Shown: one piece after another, positions 16,370-25,239 of the stretch
How positions within the stretch are numbered: position 1 is the stretch's first letter
Layout of the letters: the number at the start of each line of letters is the position of its first letter
From: Flavobacteriaceae bacterium
GTDB lineage: Bacteria; Bacteroidota; Bacteroidia; Flavobacteriales; Flavobacteriaceae
Length of the DNA: 64,000 bases
Direction: 5' to 3'
NCBI GenBank assembly: GCA_002707025.1
Contig: PALG01000020.1
Coordinates: 1 to 64,000 of the forward strand
Position numbers and translations under genes: made by a program
The notes under the pieces: model-generated
What the model was told of the DNA's origin: nothing
The model's input: only the letters and a program-made list of their open reading frames with translations
Database searches by the model: none

Positions 16370-16763
16370 ATTTAAGTCGGTCGAGCACTCCCTTACGTTT
16401 TACGATATTTTTGTAATCCCATTGTATGTCCCGGCTTTTTTTAAGCCATCTTTTCAACTCTTCCTTATTAACTTCTGAAACTGCGGTGAAAAAAATAGAG
16501 GCATCTTTGAATTTCCCGGTTCCTGGTTTCAGCTTTTCTTCTTCAAAACCCATCCCGCTCCAAAACATGAGTCGGATCCCTGCCTTTTGTTTACTGAATC
16601 CTACAATAGGATTTCCCTCCAAGAACCAAACGGGGTGACGGTGCCAGATTTTGTTTTCGGCCTCTGGAAGTTGTTGGTGGATTATTTCGGCTAAAGCGTT
16701 TCCAATTTCCTGATCTTCTGGAGCAAGTGCCGTTATATAGTTTTGGGTGTCTGGATGTATCAT
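16368..16763 (-). CDS. DUF1801 (YdhG-like) protein
   Basis: About 131 residues from ATG 16761-16763 (MIHPDTQNYITALAPEDQ). The core W-HRHPVWFLEGNPIVGFSKQK and GIRLMFWSG matches the DUF1801 fold. An upstream in-frame start would lie inside the preceding gene and adds a non-homologous proline-rich lead, so the internal start is chosen; it sits 1 nt after the YdeI-family stop. Function of the family is unknown. Confidence 0.85.
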   Translation of the reverse strand: MIHPDTQNYITALAPEDQEIGNALAEIIHQQLPEAENKIWHRHPVWFLEGNPIVGFSKQKAGIRLMFWSGMGFEEEKLKPGTGKFKDASIFFTAVSEVNKEELKRWLKKSRDIQWDYKNIVKRKGVLDRLK

Positions 16764-16764
16764 A

Positions 16765-17349
16765 TTATCGTTCTTGATGGCCTTTACCGTTAAAGATATG
16801 CGGGGTAAATTTTTCAATACGGGCCGTTCGGGTTTTGGATTGTTTGGCATCTCCAAAATAGAGTAAATAGCCTCGTTGCCGTCCTGGGGTTAAGTCGAAA
16901 AACGCTTTTTTAAAAGAAGGATCTTCCTGAAATTTTTGTTCCAGTTCTTCAGGGACCTCAAATTCAGAGGTTTTTTTCAACGTTACTTCCTTTCCCTCTT
17001 TTTCAATTTGAATGGCCTCGTGGATATAGGCTTTAATAAGGTCTTCTTGGGAAAACACTTCAGAAACCGATGTAAAGCGAAGCTGTCTGCCCGCTTGTAC
17101 GTTTTCGGTTTGTTGGATGAGGATATTCTTAGCATCCTTCAGGAGTGCCCCTTTGTGAAATAACAATGCACAATACGCTTTGAAACCATGAATTAAAAAA
17201 ACATTCTTCCCTTGTAAGGTATAACAGGGTTTTCCCCATTTGAGTTCTTCTGTGAGTCCGGAGCCAACAGCTATTGCCCTAAGCGCTTGATAGCTTTTCT
17301 GCCAAGGGCTCTCTTTCAGAAAGAAAAAATCTACTTTGGGATTTTTCAT
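16765..17349 (-). CDS. YdeI/OmdA-like family protein
   Basis: 194 residues. N-terminal DUF1801-like part (ELKWGKPCYTLQGKNVFLIHGFKAYCALLFHKGALL) and C-terminal OmdA-like helical segment (VPEELEQKFQEDPSFKKAFFDLTPGRQRGYLLYFGDAKQSKTRTARIE). This two-part arrangement is the YdeI family, weakly linked to resistance to cationic peptides in other bacteria; not proven here. Cotranscribed with the following DUF1801 gene. Confidence 0.87.
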   Translation of the reverse strand: MKNPKVDFFFLKESPWQKSYQALRAIAVGSGLTEELKWGKPCYTLQGKNVFLIHGFKAYCALLFHKGALLKDAKNILIQQTENVQAGRQLRFTSVSEVFSQEDLIKAYIHEAIQIEKEGKEVTLKKTSEFEVPEELEQKFQEDPSFKKAFFDLTPGRQRGYLLYFGDAKQSKTRTARIEKFTPHIFNGKGHQER

Positions 17350-17378
17350 TTTGTGTTTACTTTATCTAAAGATACCAA

Positions 17379-17996
17379 TTAAGGGGTAGTTTTCCCTCCT
17401 TTTACCAAGAGCCAAACCGCAAAGGACATTTCCCCTAAAATACTGGGAATGGCTACCATCGCTAGAAATATGGATGCATACTCTTCGTAGTTTTCCATTA
17501 ATAGATGAGCGGTGGTGTCTACCATGTACATGAGTCCGGCAAGTACGAGCAAAAGGGCCATGAGTCGTGGTTTTTGAAGGATCCTTCCTAGGAGGATTAA
17601 ATGCAATCCAAAAAAGAACAATCCAATGAGCCACAAGGTATTAAAGCTATTGACCTGCTGAAGGATGGCTGCTTCCGAAGTGGCCGTTAGGGTCATGGGC
17701 AATGCAAATAAGGCCACTCCCATAAGTGCGGCATGCATCATCCGGAAATAGGTGCTTATTCGAGCGAGTGGATGATTTTTATAGAGTTCGAATAAAGCCC
17801 AAGCTACCACAACGTCAAATACCACTGTAATGAGAAATGCAAGGATGCCCAAGCGAATCATAAAAGGTTGCTGTTGTACGGTTTCCAAGGGTTGTTGGGT
17901 AAGGGATTCCAACATAAAAAAATTGGCGAAAATAGCAGTAAAAAAGAGGATCCAATAACTTGTACCTGCTATAAGGGATAGTTTTCGAGGGCTCAT
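17379..17996 (-). CDS. DUF4386 integral membrane protein
   Basis: 205 residues with about six hydrophobic helices. Begins MSPRKLSLIAGTSYWILFFTAIFANFF as in DUF4386 proteins, and contains the helix-bounding QPFMIRLGILAFLITVVFDVVVAW. Family length is ~210-230. No transported substrate is known. Monocistronic, 71 bp from the next gene. Confidence 0.88.
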   Translation of the reverse strand: MSPRKLSLIAGTSYWILFFTAIFANFFMLESLTQQPLETVQQQPFMIRLGILAFLITVVFDVVVAWALFELYKNHPLARISTYFRMMHAALMGVALFALPMTLTATSEAAILQQVNSFNTLWLIGLFFFGLHLILLGRILQKPRLMALLLVLAGLMYMVDTTAHLLMENYEEYASIFLAMVAIPSILGEMSFAVWLLVKGGKTTP

Positions 17997-18067
17997 GGAA
18001 GAATTTATCGAATGTTGAAAGTAAAGTTATCTAAAAAAATTTAGATTGCTGCTACATAAATGTACCA

Positions 18068-18592
18068 TTAAGAAAAATCTGGGCTATAGATTTCTTCCCG
18101 ATAACTTGTATGTTTTAATAGAAAATCAATGGCTAGCCGGGCATTTTTTTCTTTTTTAAAACAGAGTACGACTTTCTTTTGTGTGTGTTTTTCATTCAGT
18201 AAATAAATACAGAATGCATTGAATTTTTCCGAAAACTCTGGATTGGCTACACTAACAAAAGCGGCTCTTCCCCGCTTTTTAAATTTCAGTATGCTCAAAA
18301 CTGGTTTATTTGGAGCTCCATAAGCCTCCATGAAGATGGGAACTCCCCAGGAGAAATAGCAAATTCTTGTACCCTTGTTGGTTTTAATAAACCCTTTTTT
18401 TATCGTCCAAATAGAAATAGCAATCCCTATCACCATTATACCCAACAATACCCCAATCCAGATAAACAGTCCCTCGGTGTTAAAAATCATGACAATAGGG
18501 AAGCAAAGCGCGAATAAAGAGATGATGTAAACGTAGAGCTTCATATTGCTATCAAGCGCATTTTCTAAAATAATATGTGGGGCTTTCTTCAA
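18068..18592 (-). CDS. Two-helix membrane protein with PH-like domain, unknown
   Basis: 174 residues: helices at about res 18-36 and 42-62, then a soluble domain (CYFSWGVPIFMEAYG..) that has the strand pattern of bacterial PH-like domains. No recognised family. Upstream of terC's stop by 9 nt, so perhaps expressed with it (terC is downstream in genome coordinates but upstream in transcription). Confidence 0.65.
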   Translation of the reverse strand: MKKAPHIILENALDSNMKLYVYIISLFALCFPIVMIFNTEGLFIWIGVLLGIMVIGIAISIWTIKKGFIKTNKGTRICYFSWGVPIFMEAYGAPNKPVLSILKFKKRGRAAFVSVANPEFSEKFNAFCIYLLNEKHTQKKVVLCFKKEKNARLAIDFLLKHTSYREEIYSPDFS

Positions 18593-18600
18593 ATGAAAAG

Positions 18601-19542
18601 TTATTCCTTCTTATTACTCCAAATGGAAACATAAACCCCCACAGCCAAGGATAGTGCAATAAACAATAGGGAGAACCATTCGGGGATTTCCGTAAAGCTG
18701 GCGGTCATCAATTTAATGGACACGAAGATAAGGATGGCAAACACACTGTATTTTAAATACTGGAAGCGTTCCAACATATTGGCCAAGAAGAAATACAAAG
18801 ACCGTAATCCCATAATGGCAAAAATATTGGAGCTAAATACAATAAATGGATCGGTAGTTACAGCAAAAATAGCCGGGATGCTATCCAGTGCGAATAATAA
18901 ATCGGTAAACTCGATGGTGATCAAAGCCCCAAACATCGCAGTAAACACTTTTTTTCCATCCACCCGGGTCACAAACTTCCCTCCATCCAAAATTTTTGTA
19001 AATCGGAAGAGTTTGGAAAGCCCTTTTGGCTGATGGGGTTCTTCGTGGCTCGCTTCTTTTTTCAGCATTCGGAAGGCGGGAAACAATAGGAAGAGCCCAA
19101 AGATGATACTCATTCCATGAATTTTATTGATAAGGATGATCCCTAGGCTAATGAGCAAAGCCCGAAACACGATAGCTCCCAAAATTCCTAAAAACAATAA
19201 GCGATGTTGTTGGTTGCTAGGTATTTTAAAGGAACTAAAAATAACAGCAATCACAAATAGGTTGTCAACACTTAGGGACAATTCAATAAAATAGCCCGAA
19301 AGGTAATCCATGATGGCTTTGGTTGGGGTAATATCATTGGGGTTGTCCACCATCCCTTCCTTAAAAAACCAGTATACCGCTCCTGTAAACAACAGTGCAT
19401 TTCCTACGAAGAAAAGGGTTTCCAAAAATGCTTTTCGGGTGGTGGGGACACTGTCTTTTTTATGCAATACAAAATAGTCCAGCCCCAATAGTAGTAAAAC
19501 GTACCCTATTAAAATAGCCCAAGGAAGTAAGTGTGCTGGCAT
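18601..19542 (-). CDS. TerC/Alx-family membrane protein
   Basis: 313 residues, about nine helices. YFIELSLSVDNLFVIAVIFSSF (D in helix) and TIEFTDLLFALDSIPAIFAVTTDPFIVFSSNIFAIMGLRSLYF are the hallmark acid-containing TM segments of TerC proteins, which in E. coli Alx and Bacillus TerC homologues relate to Mn2+ export or metal homeostasis. Location: inner membrane. No riboswitch-like leader is obvious. Confidence 0.93.
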   Translation of the reverse strand: MPAHLLPWAILIGYVLLLLGLDYFVLHKKDSVPTTRKAFLETLFFVGNALLFTGAVYWFFKEGMVDNPNDITPTKAIMDYLSGYFIELSLSVDNLFVIAVIFSSFKIPSNQQHRLLFLGILGAIVFRALLISLGIILINKIHGMSIIFGLFLLFPAFRMLKKEASHEEPHQPKGLSKLFRFTKILDGGKFVTRVDGKKVFTAMFGALITIEFTDLLFALDSIPAIFAVTTDPFIVFSSNIFAIMGLRSLYFFLANMLERFQYLKYSVFAILIFVSIKLMTASFTEIPEWFSLLFIALSLAVGVYVSIWSNKKE

Positions 19543-19561
19543 GATTTAAAGATACATAATT

Positions 19562-22024
19562 TTAGCCTTCAAAATCACCATCGTTGTAGTCATTGCCATC
19601 GCCACGTCCTCTGGAACGTTCTTTCTTCTGATTGAAACGATAGGTAAAGGAAATATTGAATTGTCGTTCCCTCCATTGGAATTCGCTATCGCTAATAAAG
19701 TTATTTGTTTGCGTTAGCGAACGTCTTTTTCGGGAATTGAATAAATCCCTAACATTAAAACCGATGGTTCCATTATCGCCCAGAATATCCTTGCTGAAGG
19801 CTAAATCTACCGAGAGGATCCCTTCATTTTCGGTTTGGGCATTGTTGTTGGGCCCTCTATAAAAGACATTGGTTTGCCAATCTATTTTGGCCGGCAGGGT
19901 CACTTTGGCACTTCCGCGGGTAAACCAGCTATTGTTTTCGGCACCGTAGTCAATTCCGTTAAATTCCCCTTCCGTAGAAAACCTAAAGAAGTTAAAACTA
20001 CCATTTAACCGAAGCCATTTGGCGGGATTGTATAAAATTCCCGCTTCTACACCAATACGTTCGTTGGTGGAGAGGTTGATTGGGATGGTACGGATAATAG
20101 GAATGCCGTTAGGGGTTTCAGCCCCGGTATCTTCCTGAACTCTTTCAAAAGCGTCGGTTTCATATTGATAATAGACCGAACTGGTTAAGGTAATCTTATC
20201 CCAACGCTTTAAATAACCTACATCGAAAGCACTGGCGTAGGCCGGATTTAAATCTGGGTTCCCCTGAAACACATTTGCTTCACTGGAACGGGAAGGAAAC
20301 GGATTGATAAACCAGCTGCGCGGGCGGTTGATCCTTCTGTTGTATCCTAAAGTAATGTTTTCCCTTTCGCCTAACTCATACACCAAGTTTACGGTAGGGA
20401 AGAGGCCTAAAAAGTTTTTATCGAAATTGATATTCAAATTTCCAGCACTTGTTACATCGTTAGCGGTTACTTCCCCTTTTAATTGCGTACTTTCCAATCG
20501 GAGACCCAGTAGGAATGAAAATTTTCCAAATTTATTACCGTACTGGGTGTAGGCGGCCATTACATTTTCGGTGTAATCAAAAATATTGGTAAGGCTGTCG
20601 TTTCTTACAAACGCCCCTCCGGTAGTAAGTTGCTCTTCCAATAAGTAATCGGTCACCTGATTTTCGAAAGTACCACGAAACCCTGCTTCAAACTGAGCAC
20701 CCTCTCCAATGGGCAGAACATAATCTGCCTGAATAAGGTATTCCTCTTCGTCTTCTTTTTCTACAATTCTTTCAGAAGGTAATAAGTCATTATTGGGAAA
20801 GGAATTGAATTCCTCAATGAGTGACCGCTGGGTTTCAGCGCCTGTCTCCCACTGGAAATCGGCCGTAAGCTTATGACCGTCGTCATTAAAATTGTTTACA
20901 TAGTTTAAAGAAAACTGAAGGTTTTCATCATCTTCCGTCTCCGTTTCATTTCGGTTTCGGGTGACGGCCAAGGTATTTGCCACATCGAACTCGTTGGTCA
21001 CGTTTGTGGTAAAGTCTTCATCATCACTCATGCGGTAAAATCCCGTAGCGGTAAGGGATGACCTATCGGTAAGAAAATACTCAATACCTAGGTTGGTATT
21101 GAACCCTTGTCTTTGTCGGTCGTATTTCCGAGCTTCTGTTACAAATGGATTTTCCACGCCATCGCTTAGGTAGGTATTGTTAAAGTTGGCATTTCCAGGC
21201 GTTTCATTGTAGCGTACCCCTGTGGTATTAAAAATATTGAATTTATCGGTACGGATGTTCAGGTTTCCAGTAACGGAACTTCCTAAAGGATAGGTAAAGT
21301 TGGTTTGTACCGAACCGTTCAGGCCAAGTGTTTTTTCCTTTTTTAGGATAATGTTTAAGATTCCGGCGGTTCCTTCGGCATCGTACCTGGCAGACGGGGA
21401 GGTAATTACTTCCACACGTTCAATGGCTTCGGCGGGGAGCTGGCGCAAGGCGTCGGTATCTCCAAATCCCGCAATAGCCGAAGGCTTTCCGTTTATTAAT
21501 ATGCGTACGTTTTCATTTCCCCGAAGGGCAATGGCGCCATCTACGTCGACGGTGACAGAAGGTACATTGTTTAAAGCATCACTTACGGTAGCCCCGCTAG
21601 TGGTTAAATCCTTTCCAATATTATAGACTTTCTTATCCAAACGGATTTGTACTTCGGTGGTTTCGGCACGAATAACAACTTCGTCCAGACTTTCCGAGTT
21701 TAAAGCTAAATACACAGTGGGTAAAGTTTTGTTTTTAAGTAGGCTTTGATTTTCTAGTACTTTGCTTTTATACGAAATAAATTCAAACTTGACATCATAA
21801 ACCCCTGCCTGTAGTGAAATGCTATAATTTCCCTCCAAATCGGTAACCCCACCTGTGGCAACATTTCCTTGCGAATCCACAAAAGAAACAGTGGCATATT
21901 CCAACGGATAGTTGGTACCTTCTTCCAGAACTTTTCCAGAAATGGTTACTTCACGGTCACTGGGCATTTGGGCAAATAGGGATACGGAAAATAGGAATAA
22001 TAGGGGTAATAATAATCTAGGCAT
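19562..22024 (-). CDS. Outer-membrane beta-barrel protein with carboxypeptidase-regulatory-like and plug domains
   Basis: 820 residues. Signal peptide (VSLFAQ), a CarboxypepD_reg-like domain (ISGKVLEEGTNYPLEYATVSF..), a TonB-type plug (GATVSDALNNVPSVTVDVDGAIALRGNENVRILINGKPSA) and a C-terminal barrel of the OMP_b-brl_3 type ending QFNISFTYRFNQKKERSRGRGDGND, i.e. an added Gly/Arg/Asp-rich tail. Presumably uptake or outer-membrane assembly of an unknown ligand; no SusD partner gene is adjacent, so not a classical SusC. Confidence 0.9.
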   Translation of the reverse strand: MPRLLLPLLFLFSVSLFAQMPSDREVTISGKVLEEGTNYPLEYATVSFVDSQGNVATGGVTDLEGNYSISLQAGVYDVKFEFISYKSKVLENQSLLKNKTLPTVYLALNSESLDEVVIRAETTEVQIRLDKKVYNIGKDLTTSGATVSDALNNVPSVTVDVDGAIALRGNENVRILINGKPSAIAGFGDTDALRQLPAEAIERVEVITSPSARYDAEGTAGILNIILKKEKTLGLNGSVQTNFTYPLGSSVTGNLNIRTDKFNIFNTTGVRYNETPGNANFNNTYLSDGVENPFVTEARKYDRQRQGFNTNLGIEYFLTDRSSLTATGFYRMSDDEDFTTNVTNEFDVANTLAVTRNRNETETEDDENLQFSLNYVNNFNDDGHKLTADFQWETGAETQRSLIEEFNSFPNNDLLPSERIVEKEDEEEYLIQADYVLPIGEGAQFEAGFRGTFENQVTDYLLEEQLTTGGAFVRNDSLTNIFDYTENVMAAYTQYGNKFGKFSFLLGLRLESTQLKGEVTANDVTSAGNLNINFDKNFLGLFPTVNLVYELGERENITLGYNRRINRPRSWFINPFPSRSSEANVFQGNPDLNPAYASAFDVGYLKRWDKITLTSSVYYQYETDAFERVQEDTGAETPNGIPIIRTIPINLSTNERIGVEAGILYNPAKWLRLNGSFNFFRFSTEGEFNGIDYGAENNSWFTRGSAKVTLPAKIDWQTNVFYRGPNNNAQTENEGILSVDLAFSKDILGDNGTIGFNVRDLFNSRKRRSLTQTNNFISDSEFQWRERQFNISFTYRFNQKKERSRGRGDGNDYNDGDFEG

Positions 22025-22099
22025 GGTTTCTTTTTCGCAATTCGACTACGAAAATAACCCTAGGTTTAAGCAATATTTGCCAAAGTTCTGTTAATGTTT

Positions 22100-22441
22100 T
22101 TATAGAATTTCCTTAACGTTTTCAGGGGGTCTCCCTAAGGCAGCTTTTCCATTTTTAAGGACAATGGGGCGTTCTATCAGTTTTGGATTTTGTACCATAA
22201 TCTGAACCAGTTCACTTTCAGAAAATTCCCTTCCTTTAAATTGTTCTTTCCAGAGGGCTTCATTTTTCCGGACCAGTTGTATGGCGGGAATTTTTAGCAT
22301 TGTTAGAATGTGGGCGAGTTCTTTTTCCGAAGGGGGTTCTTCCAAATATTTAACAATGGAAATAGTTTCGTGGGCGGCTTCCAATAATTGAAGGGTTTCC
22401 CTTGATTTTCGGCATCGTGGATTATGGTAAATGGTGGTCAT
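22100..22441 (-). CDS. ArsC/Spx/YffB-family thiol protein
   Basis: 113 residues of thioredoxin fold: IYHNPRCRKSRETLQLLE (active Cys10, CRKS) and the Arg near the C-terminus (IERPIVLKNGKAALGRPPENVKEIL). Best read as glutaredoxin-dependent arsenate reductase-like; such proteins often have unknown thiol substrates. 4-nt overlap with the following (upstream) helical-protein gene. Confidence 0.9.
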   Translation of the reverse strand: MTTIYHNPRCRKSRETLQLLEAAHETISIVKYLEEPPSEKELAHILTMLKIPAIQLVRKNEALWKEQFKGREFSESELVQIMVQNPKLIERPIVLKNGKAALGRPPENVKEIL

Positions 22442-22923
22442 AGGCTATTTTCTTCCAGTTTTTCCAAGACCCTACGGTAGTCGTATTGAAGGTCTTCGTG
22501 CAAGGTAGTAAGTTTTCTCTTGATCAATGAAATTTGATTGTGGTATAATCGCATTAAGGCAGCATTATTTTGGATGCTGGGTCGAAAGTCTTTAAGGGTT
22601 TGGCAAAAGTAGAGCAATAGTTCTACTTCTGTTTCCTTTACGGAAGAATACCGGATGTATTTTTTCGTATCCCGTAAAATCTTTCGGATGCTTTTCTTGA
22701 TGTAGTAAAAGTTAGTGGTATTGATTTCCTGAAAGCGTTCTTCGATGTGTTCTTGTACTTGTTTTACGTAGTGCGCTTCATCCCCTACGTCGAATAACAA
22801 ATAGGCTAGGAGTTCTTTGTTTTCTTTTTTGAAGCGCGCCAGTCTCACGCAGAGTTCTGCCAGTTCTTCGGAAGAGCGATACTTCAGTTCTTTTTTAATC
22901 TGTGCTAAGGGTGGGGCTTTCAA
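22438..22923 (-). CDS. Conserved helical protein, unknown function
   Basis: 161 residues, almost all alpha-helical and charged: KAPPLAQIKKELKYRSSEELAELCVRLARFKKENKELLAYLLFD start, middle NTTNFYYIKKSIRKILRDTKKYIRYS, acidic/basic C-terminus. No enzyme motif. Coupled by 4-nt overlaps to the PfkB kinase gene upstream and ArsC gene downstream. Confidence 0.75.
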   Translation of the reverse strand: MKAPPLAQIKKELKYRSSEELAELCVRLARFKKENKELLAYLLFDVGDEAHYVKQVQEHIEERFQEINTTNFYYIKKSIRKILRDTKKYIRYSSVKETEVELLLYFCQTLKDFRPSIQNNAALMRLYHNQISLIKRKLTTLHEDLQYDYRRVLEKLEENSL

Positions 22924-23906
22924 ATAGGTTGTTTATAGGTTTCTGAAAGTATTTTTTTGGTTTCCTCCAACGATTTAAACACTTCAAAAGTTTTTCCTTG
23001 AGTACGTTGAGCCCCCATGGCATTTCCGAATTGGGCGGCTTTCACAAAATCGTTAGGATGATCCAATAAACTGAAGGCAATTCCACCGGCAAACGAATCG
23101 CCACAACCCGTGGTGTCCACTACATGGCTAACCGGTACGGAAGGGACCAATTCTTGCTGAAGGACCCCTTCCTTGAGGGTATAAACCATGACCCCCCGGG
23201 AATCCAAGGTTACATACAAGGCTTTGAGCCCATGTTTTAAACAATATTCGGCAAATACCGGAAGCTGGGAAGAGGCTATTTCTTCATTCTCCTGAAGTTC
23301 CTCTAACGAATACTCATGTTGAAACCAGCTACAGTTCGCTTCTTCCAAATTCATTTTCAATACATCGATATAGGGAAGCCAAAGGTCCCTGTCTGCCCAA
23401 AACTTCGTTACCCGTTCTCCTTTCACGGTAAGGGCAGTGGTAGGGCCGTGGGCATCAAAAACAATGGAAGCATTGCTATGTTCCTTAATGTAAATAAGGG
23501 TTTCCAGGGGCACTTCAAAGTCGGTTACCGGAACACAAACAAATACTTCGCAATCCATAAGAGGAGCCACATCTTTGGGCATTATGGGTTTCATGAAAGC
23601 CGTTTGTGTTTCCACGCGTTTATTCTGATCTAGAAAGCGCAATTGGATCACATCCCCTTGGTCGGCTTCCGAAGAGATATAGGATGTGTTTATATTGTCG
23701 TAGGGATTTAATAAATCTAAAATGCCTTTTTCGTCTTGTTTTCTTATATGGGTTACCGGAAAGATTTCCCCGGAATCCCCAAGTAAATTGGAAATGGCAA
23801 TAGCGGTGTGGGTGGCACAGCCATATTTTTGAATCACCTCATTGTTGTGGGTAATAATATAGTCTCTGGGAATGGGCCCTAAAACGCCAATTTTATGTTT
23901 TTTCAT
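22920..23906 (-). CDS. PfkB-family carbohydrate kinase
   Basis: 328 residues. The PfkB signature near the C-terminus, VVDTTGCGDSFAGGIAFSLL, supplies the anion hole and catalytic Asp; the N-terminal half is an alpha/beta core (DAHGPTTALTVKGE; VTLDSRGVMVYTL). Substrate not predictable from the sequence; related members phosphorylate ribose, adenosine or sugars. Overlaps the downstream helical gene by 4 nt, and that one overlaps arsC, so a three-gene unit. Confidence 0.9.
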   Translation of the reverse strand: MKKHKIGVLGPIPRDYIITHNNEVIQKYGCATHTAIAISNLLGDSGEIFPVTHIRKQDEKGILDLLNPYDNINTSYISSEADQGDVIQLRFLDQNKRVETQTAFMKPIMPKDVAPLMDCEVFVCVPVTDFEVPLETLIYIKEHSNASIVFDAHGPTTALTVKGERVTKFWADRDLWLPYIDVLKMNLEEANCSWFQHEYSLEELQENEEIASSQLPVFAEYCLKHGLKALYVTLDSRGVMVYTLKEGVLQQELVPSVPVSHVVDTTGCGDSFAGGIAFSLLDHPNDFVKAAQFGNAMGAQRTQGKTFEVFKSLEETKKILSETYKQPI

Positions 23907-24021
23907 GAATCACGGTGCAAAAGGTATGAATAGGTAAATTACAAAAAACCTTGGGAATAGCCGCAAGGGCTCTTTTAAAAATTATGAAATTCTTATTTTG
24001 AAATCATTCCTTTTAAGAATG

Positions 24022-24639
24022 TCATAAATGTACTCCCAGTTTTTGCAGCTCAATTGAAAGACTGTTGGCATCAGTGAAATGGATTCCTTTTATACCAGCG
24101 GCTTCACTACCCATAATATTTTTTTGGCTATCGTCTATAAAAACCGCTTCAGCTGGATTGATGTCGTATCTTGAGAGCAGTAATTCATAAATTTCAGGAA
24201 AGGGTTTTCGCATGCCTTCGTCCCCACTTACTAAAATGCCTTTAAACCATTGCAGCCAAGGAAATTTAGCTAATGCCTTCGGAAAGGTTTCGCCACTCCA
24301 ATTGGTAAGTGCATAAATTTGATATTCGGGATGGTTTTTTGCGGCATTTAAAATCTCTAGAGTGTCTTCGTGGGCATACCCCAACATTTCTTCCCATCGG
24401 CCATAATACATGCGAATAAGGTTTTCATGTTCCGGAAACAGGGCAACCCGTTCTTCGGTGGCCTTATCAAGTGGGTAACCGGCATCCTGATTCATGTTCC
24501 ATTCCCAAGCACACACCTCATTGAGGAACCACTCCATTTTTTTGCGGTTACCACGGAATTCCTTTAAAAAAACATATTCTGGGTTCCAGTCGATAAGAAC
24601 CCCTCCCAAATCGAAAATAAGGGTGTTGATTTTTGCCAT
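24022..24639 (-). CDS. HAD-family phosphatase (HAD-IA)
   Basis: About 205 residues from MAKINTLIFDLGGVLIDWNP: the first Asp of FDLGG is the nucleophile; GKPFPEIYELLLSRYDINPAEAVFIDDS is the C-terminal acidic motif. Typical of HAD-IA hydrolases (YihX/epoxide hydrolase-like); substrate unknown. The ATG at 24637-24639 is used rather than the in-frame one further upstream, because homology begins at MAK. Confidence 0.9.
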   Translation of the reverse strand: MAKINTLIFDLGGVLIDWNPEYVFLKEFRGNRKKMEWFLNEVCAWEWNMNQDAGYPLDKATEERVALFPEHENLIRMYYGRWEEMLGYAHEDTLEILNAAKNHPEYQIYALTNWSGETFPKALAKFPWLQWFKGILVSGDEGMRKPFPEIYELLLSRYDINPAEAVFIDDSQKNIMGSEAAGIKGIHFTDANSLSIELQKLGVHL

Positions 24640-24711
24640 ATGGATACTTTTTGGTAAAAGTAGGGAATTTACCAAAAGCAATGCTTCCGAAGAAATTAAG
24701 CGTACTTTAAA

Positions 24712-25056
24712 TTATAACAAAAATGAAATTTTGATGATATCGGCGATGGAGTCGGTTTCCAATTTTCGATAAATATTCTTTCTATGGGTTTGCACGGTAT
24801 GTTTGGAAATGCATAGTTGTTGGGCGATTTCCTTGCTTTGAAGCCCTTCGGCTATCAATTGAATAATGGCACATTCCTGATCGGTTAAATTCTCGATGTG
24901 GTCTTGATAAATTCCCCTGTGTTTTAAATCGGACAAAAGCTTGTTCCAAATTTTGATCGCCTTCCCAAATTGAATTGGAAAATGGGAAGGTTTTGTAGCG
25001 GGAACTTCGTCGTAAGTTTCAGAAATAGGTATTACGGGATTGGCTAGTTGTAACAT
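24712..25056 (-). CDS. LuxR-type HTH regulator without receiver
   Basis: 114 residues. The C-terminal ~60 residues (LTDQECAIIQLIAEGLQSKEIAQQLCISKHTVQTHRKNIYRKLETDSIADIIK) form the LuxR HTH with the conserved E-x-V-L-like, GLQSKEIA and HTVQTHRKNI segments. The first ~50 residues carry no recognised sensor. Located next to a TPR-LytTR regulator. Possibly acts as an effector of another sensor. Confidence 0.88.
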   Translation of the reverse strand: MLQLANPVIPISETYDEVPATKPSHFPIQFGKAIKIWNKLLSDLKHRGIYQDHIENLTDQECAIIQLIAEGLQSKEIAQQLCISKHTVQTHRKNIYRKLETDSIADIIKISFLL

Positions 25057-25239
25057 CTGCTTTAATTTAGATTGGTTTGTTTGTTCGTAAACGAATCTAC
25101 TTCAGCATGGTTAGGATTAAAAATGTATGTCACCAACTGCGATGAACTTATCACCACAAACACTCATTCCTAAGTTGAAAAAGAAGGTTTTTGTCACGAA
25201 ATGCAAGTTTTGCGACATAACAGGAAAGGTGGAAATCAT